This document shows positions 23,801-31,757 of a stretch of DNA of 41,702 nucleotides, piece after piece. The notes under the pieces were generated by a model. It was not told the origin of the DNA and made no database searches. It was given only the letters and a program-made list of their open reading frames with translations. The DNA comes from a virus. The stretch covers positions 1 to 41,702 of the IMG/VR virus record IMGVR_UViG_3300048833_000737, one strand, 5' to 3'. The position numbers and the translations under genes are program-made. Position 1 is the first letter of the stretch; the number at the start of each line of letters is the position of its first letter.

Positions 23801-25558
23801 TACCTGCGAAATATTCTGGTGATCAACCAGCAGGCGATCGATAAAAAGCTGGCCCTGCTGAAAGCCCGGAACAGTGAGGAACGTAAGCAGTATGCAGAGT
23901 TGAGCCTTAACCGCATTGAGCAGGAGCAGGAAACCAATGAGGCTATCTTCAAACTGCGTGAGCGTGCTGCCAGGCAGCTGCTGGATGCAGAAACCTCCCA
24001 GGCAGAAACAACTGCGACAGTTAGCCTGCAGGATCCAAACCTCAGCAGTCAAGACCGTGCAGGCATTGAGGTAGCCAAAACGGAAGCTATACTGGCAGCC
24101 CAGGTAAAATTCAATGAAACTATTGACCAGCTGGAAAAAGAATTCACGCAGATAAGCCGGGAAAATGCTGAGAAACGCAAAGCGACAATTCTTGCCATTG
24201 AAGCTGAACTACGTGCCGATCGAATTGCACTGGCTACCAGCCAGCTGCAGGATATTGACCGGGCTGAAAAGCGCCAGTTAACAGAGTATGAGATTTATTT
24301 CAGCAAGCTACGCCAGGCCATTCTGGAAAATGAGGAATTGACGGAGGAACAGCGGAAGTTTAAGCTGGATGAAGTCAACCGTACGGAAACCCGTACCATA
24401 CTTTCCGCTGAGTTGGCAAAACTGAACATTGAAGTTGCCAAAAAGAAACAACTGCTGCAGGAAGGTTTAATCAGTCAGGATGAATACCTGGATGCTGTCA
24501 AGCGCCAGCAGCAAAAAGCGGAGGAATTGGCTGAAGATTATACCCTCCCAGATGCACAGCGTCCGGAAATTAACGGTGTCCAGGGTGCCCTGCAGATTGG
24601 GGTAAGAAAATTGTCCGGGTTTAAAGCTGGAAGCAATGAGGACAAAATGCTGGCAGATGCCATCACAGCGTCATACAACCTGGCTACTGATGCAATGAAC
24701 GGTTATTTTGATGCAGAGCGTGCACGGATAGAGGACAGTTTGCGCTTGGCCATTGAACGGCTGGATATTGAGCAGGAACAGGTAATGAACCTAGCCAGCA
24801 GTAAAGCTGAACAGGAAGCTATTGAAAAGCAGTATGCAGCTAAGAAGCGGAAGCTGGAACAGGAAGCCTTTGAGAAAACAAAGGAAACCAAACGGAAGGA
24901 GGCAAAGATTGCTTTCCTGATGGAATTGGCCAATATTTGGTCCAGTGTGTGGTCCATTGGTAACCCTATTGTCGCTGCCATCATGGGCGCCGTGCTTTCA
25001 GGCCTGGCCATTGCCCGGTATGCCAATACGGTAAGCCAGATCAACCAACAAAAATTTGAGTTCGGTGGTAAGCCCGGCGAGGTGCCTACTCAGGGCGGTA
25101 AATTCGGCGGCCAGCCTCATAGCAAGGGTGGCACCCCTTTCACCTTCAAAGGCCAGTCTTACGAGGCCGAGGTAGATGAATTAGCGGTTATCCGTACCCG
25201 TAATGCACCCAAAAACCGGACGTATAATATCAGCGGCACTCAGAGCCAGATAGCCAGCAAATTAAATGAACTGGGTGGTGGCGTGGCATTTGACCGTGGC
25301 GCCAGGCTGAACAAATTTGAATACGGTGGCCAGGTAGGAGAGCGCCTGCAGGCGCCGGTATTTGTACCCTCAGCCGTGGCACTAAGTGATGCAGCTGGCA
25401 ATCAGACAGCTGAGATACTGGACACCATGCGTGAGCAGGCAATGGCTATTCAAGCGGTATCTAACCAGGTTCGCACCCTGCAGGTAGTGCAGCGCACTTC
25501 CACCGTAACGGAAGCCCAGGACAAAGAGGTTAAGCAAATTAAAACAGGCACTTTATGA
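20825..25558 (+). CDS. Tape measure protein (1577 aa)
   Basis: Length, coiled-coil N-terminus and central hydrophobic segments mark this as the tape measure protein, which sets tail length. Residues about 280-560 contain the TP901-type minor-tail region (ITEEATAKVVNSLKQID, LTDIAIIAAKAGVAAEDIDG, GLVELANAGVASGGFLID). Hydrophobic segments at about 600-720 and 1363-1400 are the parts thought to enter the host membrane. Between them lie long charged coiled coils. At roughly 1.5 angstroms per residue the tail would be near 235 nm, a rule-of-thumb value. It lies downstream of baseplate-type genes, unlike the usual order. Confidence 0.85.
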   Translation: MAQSQLTKIYELRSIGYEELQGQLTNINTAFSEIRKNKEALNKMAGKGSRTSEELEKERQATEKLRVEEQELRNQRLKMQNEAKAWALLQQQEKQRLQEQARFAKVAAGSYNELYLQYRELYKLVKAAPAGGQVTFLGNTLQYDQAIKKLQELAAAEQNFRRQFQRDGLLVGEYTSGIVQAFKSMGLDDLIGGQITKAKGRLTDLNTEFNKLQQELSETKVAGDGSLQAIERMLIENRKEAIALTQQVGKLEAEFRGTGDVGNQITASLAAGFKDAKNQLSNFVLGYVGFQAALGGVQRAIDLNAELSDKFVDLQRILGITEEATAKVVNSLKQIDSRTSLQGLTDIAIIAAKAGVAAEDIDGVTAAIDQLVLVAGKELGDVEKSTESLVKLVNIFSEDGKVTGDAVRSIGNGLVELANAGVASGGFLIDFSQRLAGVAGTANISLDSVLGLAAGFEELGQSSEVSSGAVVQVLSKIGQDVPKYAKLAGKSVEEFTQTLRTAPQEALLQLAENLGGNGGAFDELSKNFADAEARGIRVIQTLGVLGANADTFRAKIKLAGGALADTNAIVDGANQKQQTFGATVDKIRKQFELLGNNKAVQALMLAVAGAISLLIANLPTLLVLLGALAVNWAIQNANLLLLNASMIGYNLLIARNYVLMGLLTPLLVAQKIALFLLNGAYTLVTAAASRFNIVIGRTPLGLILTGITLLTAATVAYGNSLNAASNRLREQNRQARIMNELQNEARKSVTETIAKEQTYLSIIRDNTLALGTRQRALNELIALNPEYLKGLTLENIEMDKGRKILEQYNQALYNKALAEAAAARSSREFQKLVSLQTLQQDVQFALKTGKGLDLSDIDTGILDQLAETTDTPFLNSLFLAAAKGIGASLDNVSQLRDLDKILQANINEQQQIVNDVEKNKLLIDKALGKPTTDKKTGGGRVVTDEEKKKGRRRADRLDVDIQNQFKDIDALRDEALAKERQRRLKDEIDEETYLRNILVINQQAIDKKLALLKARNSEERKQYAELSLNRIEQEQETNEAIFKLRERAARQLLDAETSQAETTATVSLQDPNLSSQDRAGIEVAKTEAILAAQVKFNETIDQLEKEFTQISRENAEKRKATILAIEAELRADRIALATSQLQDIDRAEKRQLTEYEIYFSKLRQAILENEELTEEQRKFKLDEVNRTETRTILSAELAKLNIEVAKKKQLLQEGLISQDEYLDAVKRQQQKAEELAEDYTLPDAQRPEINGVQGALQIGVRKLSGFKAGSNEDKMLADAITASYNLATDAMNGYFDAERARIEDSLRLAIERLDIEQEQVMNLASSKAEQEAIEKQYAAKKRKLEQEAFEKTKETKRKEAKIAFLMELANIWSSVWSIGNPIVAAIMGAVLSGLAIARYANTVSQINQQKFEFGGKPGEVPTQGGKFGGQPHSKGGTPFTFKGQSYEAEVDELAVIRTRNAPKNRTYNISGTQSQIASKLNELGGGVAFDRGARLNKFEYGGQVGERLQAPVFVPSAVALSDAAGNQTAEILDTMREQAMAIQAVSNQVRTLQVVQRTSTVTEAQDKEVKQIKTGTL

Positions 25559-25779
25559 GTGATCAGAAAATGACCATACTGGACCGCCAGCTGCAGGAAA
25601 TTGCCATGAGCAACTGGGCGCAATTTGTTGCCATCATTGGACAGGATGCTGTTAAAAGTGCGAAGGTGTGCCTGCTCAGGCAGAAACAAGCCAGCTATGC
25701 ACAGATAAGTATCAAACTGGGAGTGACGGAAAATCAAGCCCGGTATGCCTGCCAAAAATGCGAGGAAAAGGGGGTGTGA
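25555..25779 (+). CDS. Small helix-turn-helix-like protein (74 aa)
   Basis: The C-terminal region YAQISIKLGVTENQARYACQ has the helix-turn-helix layout of sigma-region-4 or LuxR-type DNA-binding domains: two helices with the turn at LGVT. The N-terminal half is a helix (LDRQLQEIAMSNWAQFV). It overlaps the tape-measure stop by ATGA and lies just before the gap preceding the head module, so it may control the head genes. A non-regulatory tail role cannot be excluded. Confidence 0.5.
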   Translation: MSDQKMTILDRQLQEIAMSNWAQFVAIIGQDAVKSAKVCLLRQKQASYAQISIKLGVTENQARYACQKCEEKGV

Positions 25780-25849
25780 ATTTTTTGCACCCTTTGAATT
25801 AAAATAATTAAAAAAGTATTAATTCAATACTACATTTGAATTGTCAACT
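25780..25849 (+). promoter_or_regulatory. AT-rich promoter region before the head module
   Basis: This 70-base gap contains TACATTTG at 25831-25838, an exact match to the Bacteroidota -7 element TAnnTTTG, and ATTAATTCAAT at 25818-25828. The nearest upstream TTTG (about 25794) is somewhat far for a -33 box. If used, transcription would start only a few bases before the ATG at 25850, giving a nearly leaderless mRNA. It would raise expression of capsid genes separately from the tail genes. Confidence 0.4.
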
Positions 25850-26941
25850 ATGAAAAAGACACTACAAGTTTTCAATTTTGCAGTACGGAACCAGGCTGAT
25901 GATACCCTGGAAGTTCACATTGACGGCGATATTGTGGACGCCAGTACCCAGGAAATTCTGCGGAACTGGTACGGTGACGAAACCAGCGTTTCATTCAAAT
26001 CCTTACGGGACCAGCTGCTGGCCAGCAATGCCAAAACCATCAACATCTATGTGAATAGTCCTGGTGGTCATGTGGGTGATGCAATGGCTATCCATGACCT
26101 GCTTAAAGATTTGCAGGCCAAAGGAAAAACTGTAAATACGGAAGGCCGTGGCATTATTGCGAGTGCTGCGACCTACATACTTATGGCTGGCAACAATCCA
26201 ACCATGAGCGCTAACAGCTGGTTCATGATCCACAATGTTAGCGGGGGAATTTACGGAGATGTGAACACCATTGAAAACTATTCCAAGACCCTGAGGAAAT
26301 TCAATGATGCAGTCCGTGACTTCTACGCATCGGCTACTGGTATGCGTAAGGAGGATATCACAAAGTACATGGATAACGAAACATGGTTCACTGCTAATGA
26401 GGCAAAGGAAAAGGGCTTCATTAAAAACGTCACCAGTGATGCTGTGTTCAATTCTGTTATCAAGCCAGAAAGCTGGCAGTTTTCCAATACCGCCGTCCTC
26501 AATGCCTACAATAAAGCCGTACAGGCGCCTATTCCGGAGGACGAAAACACCAATTCTTTAATTAAAAATCAGTTTTCTGAAATGAAAAAGTTTTTTGAGC
26601 AGATGCTTAATGCCATTAAAGGCATCCAGCCTGCAAACACTACCGAAGGTGGTGCCCCTGTTAATCTGGCTGAGCAAATTGCCAACACTATGCAACCTCA
26701 TTTTGAGAGCCTGGCCACTGAAATTGAAACCCAAATCAGCAACCAGGTGAGCCAGCAGCGTGAGCAACTGGCTAAGGACGTTACCACTGCAGTAACTGAT
26801 TCATTTAAGGAAACCATCACCAACCTGCAGACTGCAAATGAGGACTTAAAAAAAGAACTCACTACGCTGAAGGGTGGTAAAACCCAAAGTGAAAACAAGG
26901 ATGATAACACCAAAGCAATTGGTGGATTCCGTAAGGCTTAA
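25850..26941 (+). CDS. ClpP-type prohead protease with scaffold-like C-terminus
   Basis: I start at ATG 25850 (MKKTLQVFNFAV); a TTG at 25841 would add three residues. The ClpP-like core has TINIYVNSPGGHVGDAMA, the catalytic Ser in GIIASAATYILMAG (S105) and His in WFMIHNVSGG (H128). A C-terminal segment ETWFTANEAKEKGFI is typical of phage protease domains. After about residue 240 comes an Ala/Gln-rich coiled coil (SQQREQLAKDVTTAVTDSF, TNLQTANEDLKKELTTL) that probably serves as the capsid scaffold. It would cleave scaffold or capsid N-termini during prohead maturation. Confidence 0.8.
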   Translation: MKKTLQVFNFAVRNQADDTLEVHIDGDIVDASTQEILRNWYGDETSVSFKSLRDQLLASNAKTINIYVNSPGGHVGDAMAIHDLLKDLQAKGKTVNTEGRGIIASAATYILMAGNNPTMSANSWFMIHNVSGGIYGDVNTIENYSKTLRKFNDAVRDFYASATGMRKEDITKYMDNETWFTANEAKEKGFIKNVTSDAVFNSVIKPESWQFSNTAVLNAYNKAVQAPIPEDENTNSLIKNQFSEMKKFFEQMLNAIKGIQPANTTEGGAPVNLAEQIANTMQPHFESLATEIETQISNQVSQQREQLAKDVTTAVTDSFKETITNLQTANEDLKKELTTLKGGKTQSENKDDNTKAIGGFRKA

Positions 26942-26991
26942 TTCATCCGTAATCCGTAACCCGAATTTTTAATCTGTAAATTTTTTTCCAA

Positions 26992-27381
26992 ATGGGAGCT
27001 CAAGCAATAGACAACAGCAACATGCTCAATTACCGGAACTCAGCGGATCTGGTTGGCTTTGTGCCAGCAGTTGGATTCGTGTATGATTCCGAGGCCGAAA
27101 CAGTTGTATTTACTGATGGAAGTACGATTCCTGCAGGTGATACGCTGGAAAAGGTTCACGTGCGTGTCACTGACAATTTTGGCAATGAACTGCGTGATAC
27201 CATCACCGTTACTGGTGCCCCTGGTGCGCAAACAGTAGATGTTTCCAGCCTGGACGCATCTGAGGGATTGAACGTTATGGCCACTGTTATTACAACCAAT
27301 AACATCGTGGCAGATGGTTCAGCTTTCAAGATTGGTGCATCTGGTAATATCAGTCGCTGGGACAGTCAAAAAAATGCGTAA
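26992..27381 (+). CDS. Probable head decoration protein
   Basis: A short beta-rich product without signal or membrane segments lies between the protease/scaffold gene and the major capsid gene, the usual position for a capsid decoration or stabilising protein. The sequence has repeated Val/Thr strands (AETVVFTDGSTIPAGDTLEK, VRVTDNFGNELRDTITVT) and a final GSAFKIGASGNISRWDS. It ends 43 bases before the capsid start. The assignment rests mainly on position and size. Confidence 0.6.
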   Translation: MGAQAIDNSNMLNYRNSADLVGFVPAVGFVYDSEAETVVFTDGSTIPAGDTLEKVHVRVTDNFGNELRDTITVTGAPGAQTVDVSSLDASEGLNVMATVITTNNIVADGSAFKIGASGNISRWDSQKNA

Positions 27382-27424
27382 CCAGCAAAGAAATCCAATT
27401 CTTAACTCTTTTTAATCAATATCC

Positions 27425-28453
27425 ATGTTTCAAACATTTGCAATTGACAGCCTGGCGTTTCATGAGAGTATCATTGCGCCTGCCTTCGCTGATATTATTC
27501 CTCAGGGCTTCCCTTATAACGGCACCCTGAATGAATTCACGTTGATGGATAACGTTGTTTCCAAACGACCTATCATCGACATTCGCCGGACCGCCAACAT
27601 TTTGCAGCGCCGTGACGCCAGCTGTGATATCAACTACAAGAAAGTAGTGGGTGCCAGCACCAGGCAGATCAGTGTTGATGAAGTGTATGGTGCAACCCAG
27701 TTTTGCCGTAACGAGTTTTATAAAGGTGCCCTGAAAGATTGGCGCAATAATGACCCGTTATTCGGCAATAAAATCCTGCCATATTTCCAGCAGGCGATCA
27801 GTTTAGACGTAGCTAGTAACAGCTATTTCGGTGACGTTGATCGTGTGGCGCCGGTGAATGCACAGTGGTCCACTAACATCTTTGATGGTGTGTTTAAGTG
27901 GATTAAGCGGTACATCACTGCAAACGTGATTCCTGCATCTCAAACTGTAGCTATTGCGGACGGTACGGACTATGCAGCTGCTGGTGGACCGGCTGCAGCA
28001 TACGGGCTGATTAAATCTTTGCATGACAAACAAAACCAGCTGATGTACAGCTTTGCTGACAATCAGAAGGCTTTCTATGTGAGCAAAGAGATTGCCAGCG
28101 CCTATGAAGATTATCTGATTTCTGTGGGGCTGGAAACATCTGGCTATACCCTGCTGGAAAACGGTATCAAAACCCTGGCCTATAAGGGTATTCCGATCAT
28201 GCCTGAGCCTATCTGGACGCCCATCATCAGTGAGATCAAAGGATCTGCTGGTTATGCAGCCATTCTCACCCTGCGTGGAAACTTTGTTTTCGCTACGGAT
28301 GCAGAATATGGTGAAGGCGAGGACGGCAAAACCGCACTGGAAGTGTGGTATGATCAGAAGGATATGCAGTGGTATTTCCGCATGTTCCTCAAAGCGGGTA
28401 CCCAGATTGCCCTGCCTGAGCATATTGTAGTGGCATTAAGTTCCTGGACCTAA
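27425..28453 (+). CDS. Major capsid protein
   Basis: Position after a ClpP-type protease and a decoration protein, 342-residue length and mixed alpha/beta composition all point to the major capsid protein with the HK97 fold. A charged segment (KRPIIDIRRTANILQRRD) and a GLIKSLHDKQNQLMYSF helix, then YKGIPIMPEPIW, resemble the spine helix and P-domain parts of such proteins. It starts without signal peptide and is preceded by the leader AAGAAATCCAATT at 27388. A hairpin spans its stop codon (28443-28462). Confidence 0.75.
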   Translation: MFQTFAIDSLAFHESIIAPAFADIIPQGFPYNGTLNEFTLMDNVVSKRPIIDIRRTANILQRRDASCDINYKKVVGASTRQISVDEVYGATQFCRNEFYKGALKDWRNNDPLFGNKILPYFQQAISLDVASNSYFGDVDRVAPVNAQWSTNIFDGVFKWIKRYITANVIPASQTVAIADGTDYAAAGGPAAAYGLIKSLHDKQNQLMYSFADNQKAFYVSKEIASAYEDYLISVGLETSGYTLLENGIKTLAYKGIPIMPEPIWTPIISEIKGSAGYAAILTLRGNFVFATDAEYGEGEDGKTALEVWYDQKDMQWYFRMFLKAGTQIALPEHIVVALSSWT

Positions 28454-28462
28454 CAGTCCAGG
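28443..28462 (+). other. Hairpin spanning the major-capsid stop codon
   Basis: CCTGGAC and GTCCAGG form 7 perfect pairs around the six-base loop CTAACA, which contains the TAA stop codon of the capsid gene. Only a weak pyrimidine stretch (CTTTCCC) follows, so it is at best a poor terminator. It could protect the 3' end of a processed capsid mRNA or attenuate downstream transcription. Confidence 0.5.
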
Positions 28463-28515
28463 GGCTTTCCCATAAATCAAGAAATCCAATTTTCTAAAAT
28501 TAAAGATCATTCAAA

Positions 28516-29103
28516 ATGACTTGCGTTCAATTACAAAGCTATAACCGGGCCTGTGGTGGTGTTACAGGCGGTATTTCTGATATACTGATTTTTGACCCGG
28601 CAGATTTTGATTTTACCCAGGCTGCAGACGTAGCAGGAGTAAAACAACCCTATACAGTCGTTGCCCGTGCTACTGGCGTTGACCCTGCAGCGGTTTTTTA
28701 CCGTGTCAACTTCCAGGAAAAAGAAGCGGAGCGCCTGTGGGCTCATACAGTAACCGGCTGTTCGGTAAAATACGAGCATACCGTTAACGCTCAGCTGCCT
28801 CAACTGAGCCAGGGGCTGACCACCTTCCTGCAGTCCCTGGATTCAGCCGGTTGTTGCTGTGGACTGGGGCTGATTATTCGTCACAATGATGGAAAAATCT
28901 TTGTGATGGGTGAAAAGATTGTGAACAGCGAGAGCATTCCAAAATTCAGTGTGAAGATGGAAGGTTCAGACGGTACGTCCGGTAAACTCTTTGATGATTT
29001 CAACGGTGCCAACGTTGTTATCAAAGGTGAGTATTCCCGTGACCTGTTTGAATATACCGGTACCTGGGCCAGTTTGGAGGCATTGATGGTAGCTGGTGCA
29101 TAA
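28516..29103 (+). CDS. Virion protein, probable major tail-tube or head protein
   Basis: The product is beta-rich with a central VNAQLPQLSQGLTTFLQSLD segment, a CCC motif, and the block IRHNDGKIFVMGEKIVNSES. The C-terminal KMEGSDGTSGKLFDDFNG is followed by VVIKGEYSRDLFEYTG, a shape often seen at the end of Bacteroidota phage tube proteins. It lies between major capsid and portal. No family name can be given from this view. The leader repeat AAGAAATCCAATT occurs at 28479, as before the capsid gene. Confidence 0.5.
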   Translation: MTCVQLQSYNRACGGVTGGISDILIFDPADFDFTQAADVAGVKQPYTVVARATGVDPAAVFYRVNFQEKEAERLWAHTVTGCSVKYEHTVNAQLPQLSQGLTTFLQSLDSAGCCCGLGLIIRHNDGKIFVMGEKIVNSESIPKFSVKMEGSDGTSGKLFDDFNGANVVIKGEYSRDLFEYTGTWASLEALMVAGA

Positions 29104-29114
29104 TCTTTATCATC

Positions 29115-29507
29115 ATGGTAAAAGTAAAAGATCAATACCTGGCCACTGTTATCGCATTCGGTAAGAGTGGCCAGGCTTTAAGCAAACGGTCCCAGGATGA
29201 ACTGCAGGACCTGGCCATAATGGCATTAAGAAGCAATAACCCCTCATTGCTTCGCCTGTTTGAAGAACCACTGCCATCATTGGAAGAATTGCTGAAAAGC
29301 AAGATGGCAAAAACACTCCCAAAAATTCAGGCTGTACCCAGTGATGAAGCTGCAAATATCACTAGTCTGGATGGGGGTAATGATAACGCTTTAAAGATTG
29401 AAACCGATGACAGCAATGAAAACAAACCTGCAAAAGAAGCGGCCAGCAGTGCAGCAAAAGAAAACAACAAAGCCGGTTTCAAACAGCGTTCAAATCGACG
29501 CCAATAA
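29115..29507 (+). CDS. Hypothetical virion or assembly protein (130 aa)
   Basis: A short globular N-terminal part (LATVIAFGKSGQALSKRSQD, LRSNNPSLLRLFEEPLPSLE) is followed by a low-complexity tail rich in Asn, Lys, Ala and Glu. The tail overlaps the start of the portal gene by 92 bases in a different frame. The disordered tail suits such an overlap because it tolerates sequence constraint. Function unknown; position suggests a head-assembly factor. Confidence 0.5.
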   Translation: MVKVKDQYLATVIAFGKSGQALSKRSQDELQDLAIMALRSNNPSLLRLFEEPLPSLEELLKSKMAKTLPKIQAVPSDEAANITSLDGGNDNALKIETDDSNENKPAKEAASSAAKENNKAGFKQRSNRRQ

Positions 29508-30816
29508 TCCTATCCCCTGGGATATTGGTGGGCATTCATTTTCATTTATTAATCAAGCGAAATACCTGCCTTTCCTGGGCAGGGATGATGATTTTGGGAG
29601 TATCTTACTGGAAGCCCGGCTACTCAGCACAACTCAGGGCGCCTGTATTAAAACAAAGCGTGATTATTGCGCCGGCACCGGCATGGTTGATATGGAGGGC
29701 GGGGAACTCCCGCCTGCATTTCTGGAAATGCTTAAAGGCATGAACCTGAAAAATGAGGATTGCGTTGAAGTAAACAAACAGATTTTTGAAAGTTTCTTCA
29801 CCTATGGGAATGCGCCTATTGAAATAGTACGTATGACTGTAGCTGGTGCAAAAAAACTGTTTGTGTATGTTCACAATTTTTTGGAGTGGCGCTTGATGGA
29901 GCCGGATGAAAACGGCATTGTAAGAAAGGCCATTCATTCAAAGCTATTTTTGCGCCAGGGGCACAACCTAACTAAGGAGCAAATTGAGAAAGCCAAACAG
30001 CTGCCATTGTACAACCCGATGATGGCAGAATCAGAAAACTGGCTCAAAGATGATAAAGGGGTTGAACGTACCATGATCTGGTATAAAAATTCAATGGCTG
30101 GGTATGACCATTATGGCATGTCTTCCAGCGTTTCTTCACTTATTTACCAGGTACTGGAATACAAAGGTGCCCGATATAACCTGGATAATTTTGAAAACAA
30201 TATGGTGATCGGCGGTATGCTGGCATTAAAGGGCAACCTGGGCCAGACGGAAGCGAACCGTATTGGACGAGATGTGATTAAAACGCATACCGGTGACGGT
30301 AAGCGTGGTCGTATTATTGTGGTAGCCAGTGAGGAAGGTATTGATGGAAGTGACTGGCACTCCTTTGATACAACAAAGGACGGCAGTTACCTGGAAAGTG
30401 ACGATCGCTGGTCCCAAAAAATCATTCTGGCCAATGAATGGGATGCTGTACTGGCCGGCATGGTAAGCAATAGCAGCCTGGGAAAAGGCAGCGGATTCCT
30501 AAGCAAAATCTTTGAGGTTAAGCAGCTGAATGTAATCGGTCCAGCGCAAACCCATCTGATCAATAATGTTTGGAAGCACATTCTAAAAATTGCCGGTGAG
30601 TGGTTAAGCTTCAAAACAGATGGCATATCACTGGCCATCAAAGGAACGGCTATGATTAACAGTTTACATGAGGTTGATATTGCAACCGTGGCAACTGTTA
30701 ATGAAGTGCGGGAAGCCAATGGGTTGCCAGCTGATGATTCAGAGAAAGGTAAGAAGTATCTGCACGAATTAAAGGCGGTGAAGCCTGAAAATACAAAGGA
30801 GGTAGGTGATGCATAA
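29416..30816 (+). CDS. Portal protein
   Basis: Start codons at 29398 (TTG), 29407 and 29416 (ATG) are all possible; I choose 29416. Portal-like segments are FLGRDDDFGSILLEARLLST, GACIKTKRDYCAG (clip/stem region), YKGARYNLDNFENNM and the long C-terminal helix region FLSKIFEVKQLNVIGPAQTH. The 466-residue size fits a dodecameric portal subunit. Portals form the DNA entry channel and bind terminase. It lies far from terL (about 20 kb), whereas the two are usually adjacent. Family assignment is from overall pattern. Confidence 0.7.
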   Translation: MKTNLQKKRPAVQQKKTTKPVSNSVQIDANNPIPWDIGGHSFSFINQAKYLPFLGRDDDFGSILLEARLLSTTQGACIKTKRDYCAGTGMVDMEGGELPPAFLEMLKGMNLKNEDCVEVNKQIFESFFTYGNAPIEIVRMTVAGAKKLFVYVHNFLEWRLMEPDENGIVRKAIHSKLFLRQGHNLTKEQIEKAKQLPLYNPMMAESENWLKDDKGVERTMIWYKNSMAGYDHYGMSSSVSSLIYQVLEYKGARYNLDNFENNMVIGGMLALKGNLGQTEANRIGRDVIKTHTGDGKRGRIIVVASEEGIDGSDWHSFDTTKDGSYLESDDRWSQKIILANEWDAVLAGMVSNSSLGKGSGFLSKIFEVKQLNVIGPAQTHLINNVWKHILKIAGEWLSFKTDGISLAIKGTAMINSLHEVDIATVATVNEVREANGLPADDSEKGKKYLHELKAVKPENTKEVGDA

Positions 30817-31501
30817 AATAAACAACCTTCAGCGGCCTGTATTAATTACTACGGATGAAGTGATCTTCCATGCACACAAAGGTCATACCCTGGATCCGGA
30901 AATGATTTCCAATGCCATCATTATCGCGGAAGAAAGATTCGGCAGGCAAGCCCTGGGCTATGATTTTTATGAGCACCTGGTTAATCAAAAAAACACGGTA
31001 GTGACCGCGGATAACCTGGCTGATCTGCAGGCAAAAGTTAATGCAGACAAATACCCAGGCGCCAATGATGTGACACTGGAAGCCGGTATGATCGTAAATG
31101 CAGCAGAGTTTCTCAATACTGCCAATCAAAAACTTTGGAAACAACTGCTATGGAAATTCATTGCAGAGTGTGTGATGCTGCTGGCGCTTCCGGAGGGCTT
31201 TGTACAATTTACCAGCGAGGGAGCTGTACATAAGCAAGCTCAGGGTGGAGCCATGACACCAGCAGGCACCAGTGTAACCCCTGGCCTGGGTTCCATGAAG
31301 TGGGCAATGGATAAAAAACTGATGGACCGGATTGACCCATTGCAGGAGTCACTGCACGTTTGGCTGTGTAAAAATTATGCAGACTATCCGCTGTATAAAA
31401 AACCGTGTGATTGTTCTGCTGATGGTACCCCATATAAACGCAAAACCAATCTTGTCATGGGTATCTATGACGAAGATGAAAACTGTGGATGCTATGATTA
31501 A
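30809..31501 (+). CDS. Head-tail connector-type protein (DUF6712-like)
   Basis: ATG 30809 follows a perfect Shine-Dalgarno sequence AAAGGAGGT (30795-30803) by five bases, unusual here. The protein has helices LEAGMIVNAAEFLNTANQKL and WKQLLWKFIAECVMLLALPE in its middle, then a Gly-rich GSMKWAMDKKL segment. Its C-terminus has Cys pairs (KKPCDCSADGTPY, DENCGCYD). Position directly after the portal suggests a connector or head-completion subunit. The family name is tentative. Confidence 0.5.
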   Translation: MHKINNLQRPVLITTDEVIFHAHKGHTLDPEMISNAIIIAEERFGRQALGYDFYEHLVNQKNTVVTADNLADLQAKVNADKYPGANDVTLEAGMIVNAAEFLNTANQKLWKQLLWKFIAECVMLLALPEGFVQFTSEGAVHKQAQGGAMTPAGTSVTPGLGSMKWAMDKKLMDRIDPLQESLHVWLCKNYADYPLYKKPCDCSADGTPYKRKTNLVMGIYDEDENCGCYD

Positions 31502-31754
31502 ATGGTTATTCCGGGTTATGGTCGGCTGGGGCCGTAAACTGAAGTACATCGATACCATCCCGGCACTGGACGCACTTTCTGAATTGCGGTTAAAAACCTG
31601 TTCGAAGTGTGGCCATTCTGGCACCAGTAAAATACTGGAATTGACAGACAGCGGCGGCAAGTATGAGGACGTTATCAGCTGCAAAATTTGTCATTGCCCG
31701 TGCCGTCAAAAAACATTGGTAACGGAAGAAAAATGTCCGATTGGACGCTGGTAA
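31494..31754 (+). CDS. Zinc-binding phage protein (86 aa)
   Basis: ATG 31494, overlapping the previous stop by 8 bases, is more likely than 31476 or the distant 31332. A basic hydrophobic N-terminus (MIKWLFRVMVGWGRKLKYI) is followed by CSKCGHSG and CKICHCPCRQKT, with a final CPIGRW. These six or seven cysteines should bind one or two zinc ions. Short proteins ending CPxGKW-like are recurrent in Bacteroidota phages, in my recollection. Its role is unknown. Confidence 0.6.
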   Translation: MIKWLFRVMVGWGRKLKYIDTIPALDALSELRLKTCSKCGHSGTSKILELTDSGGKYEDVISCKICHCPCRQKTLVTEEKCPIGRW

Positions 31755-31757
31755 GCT

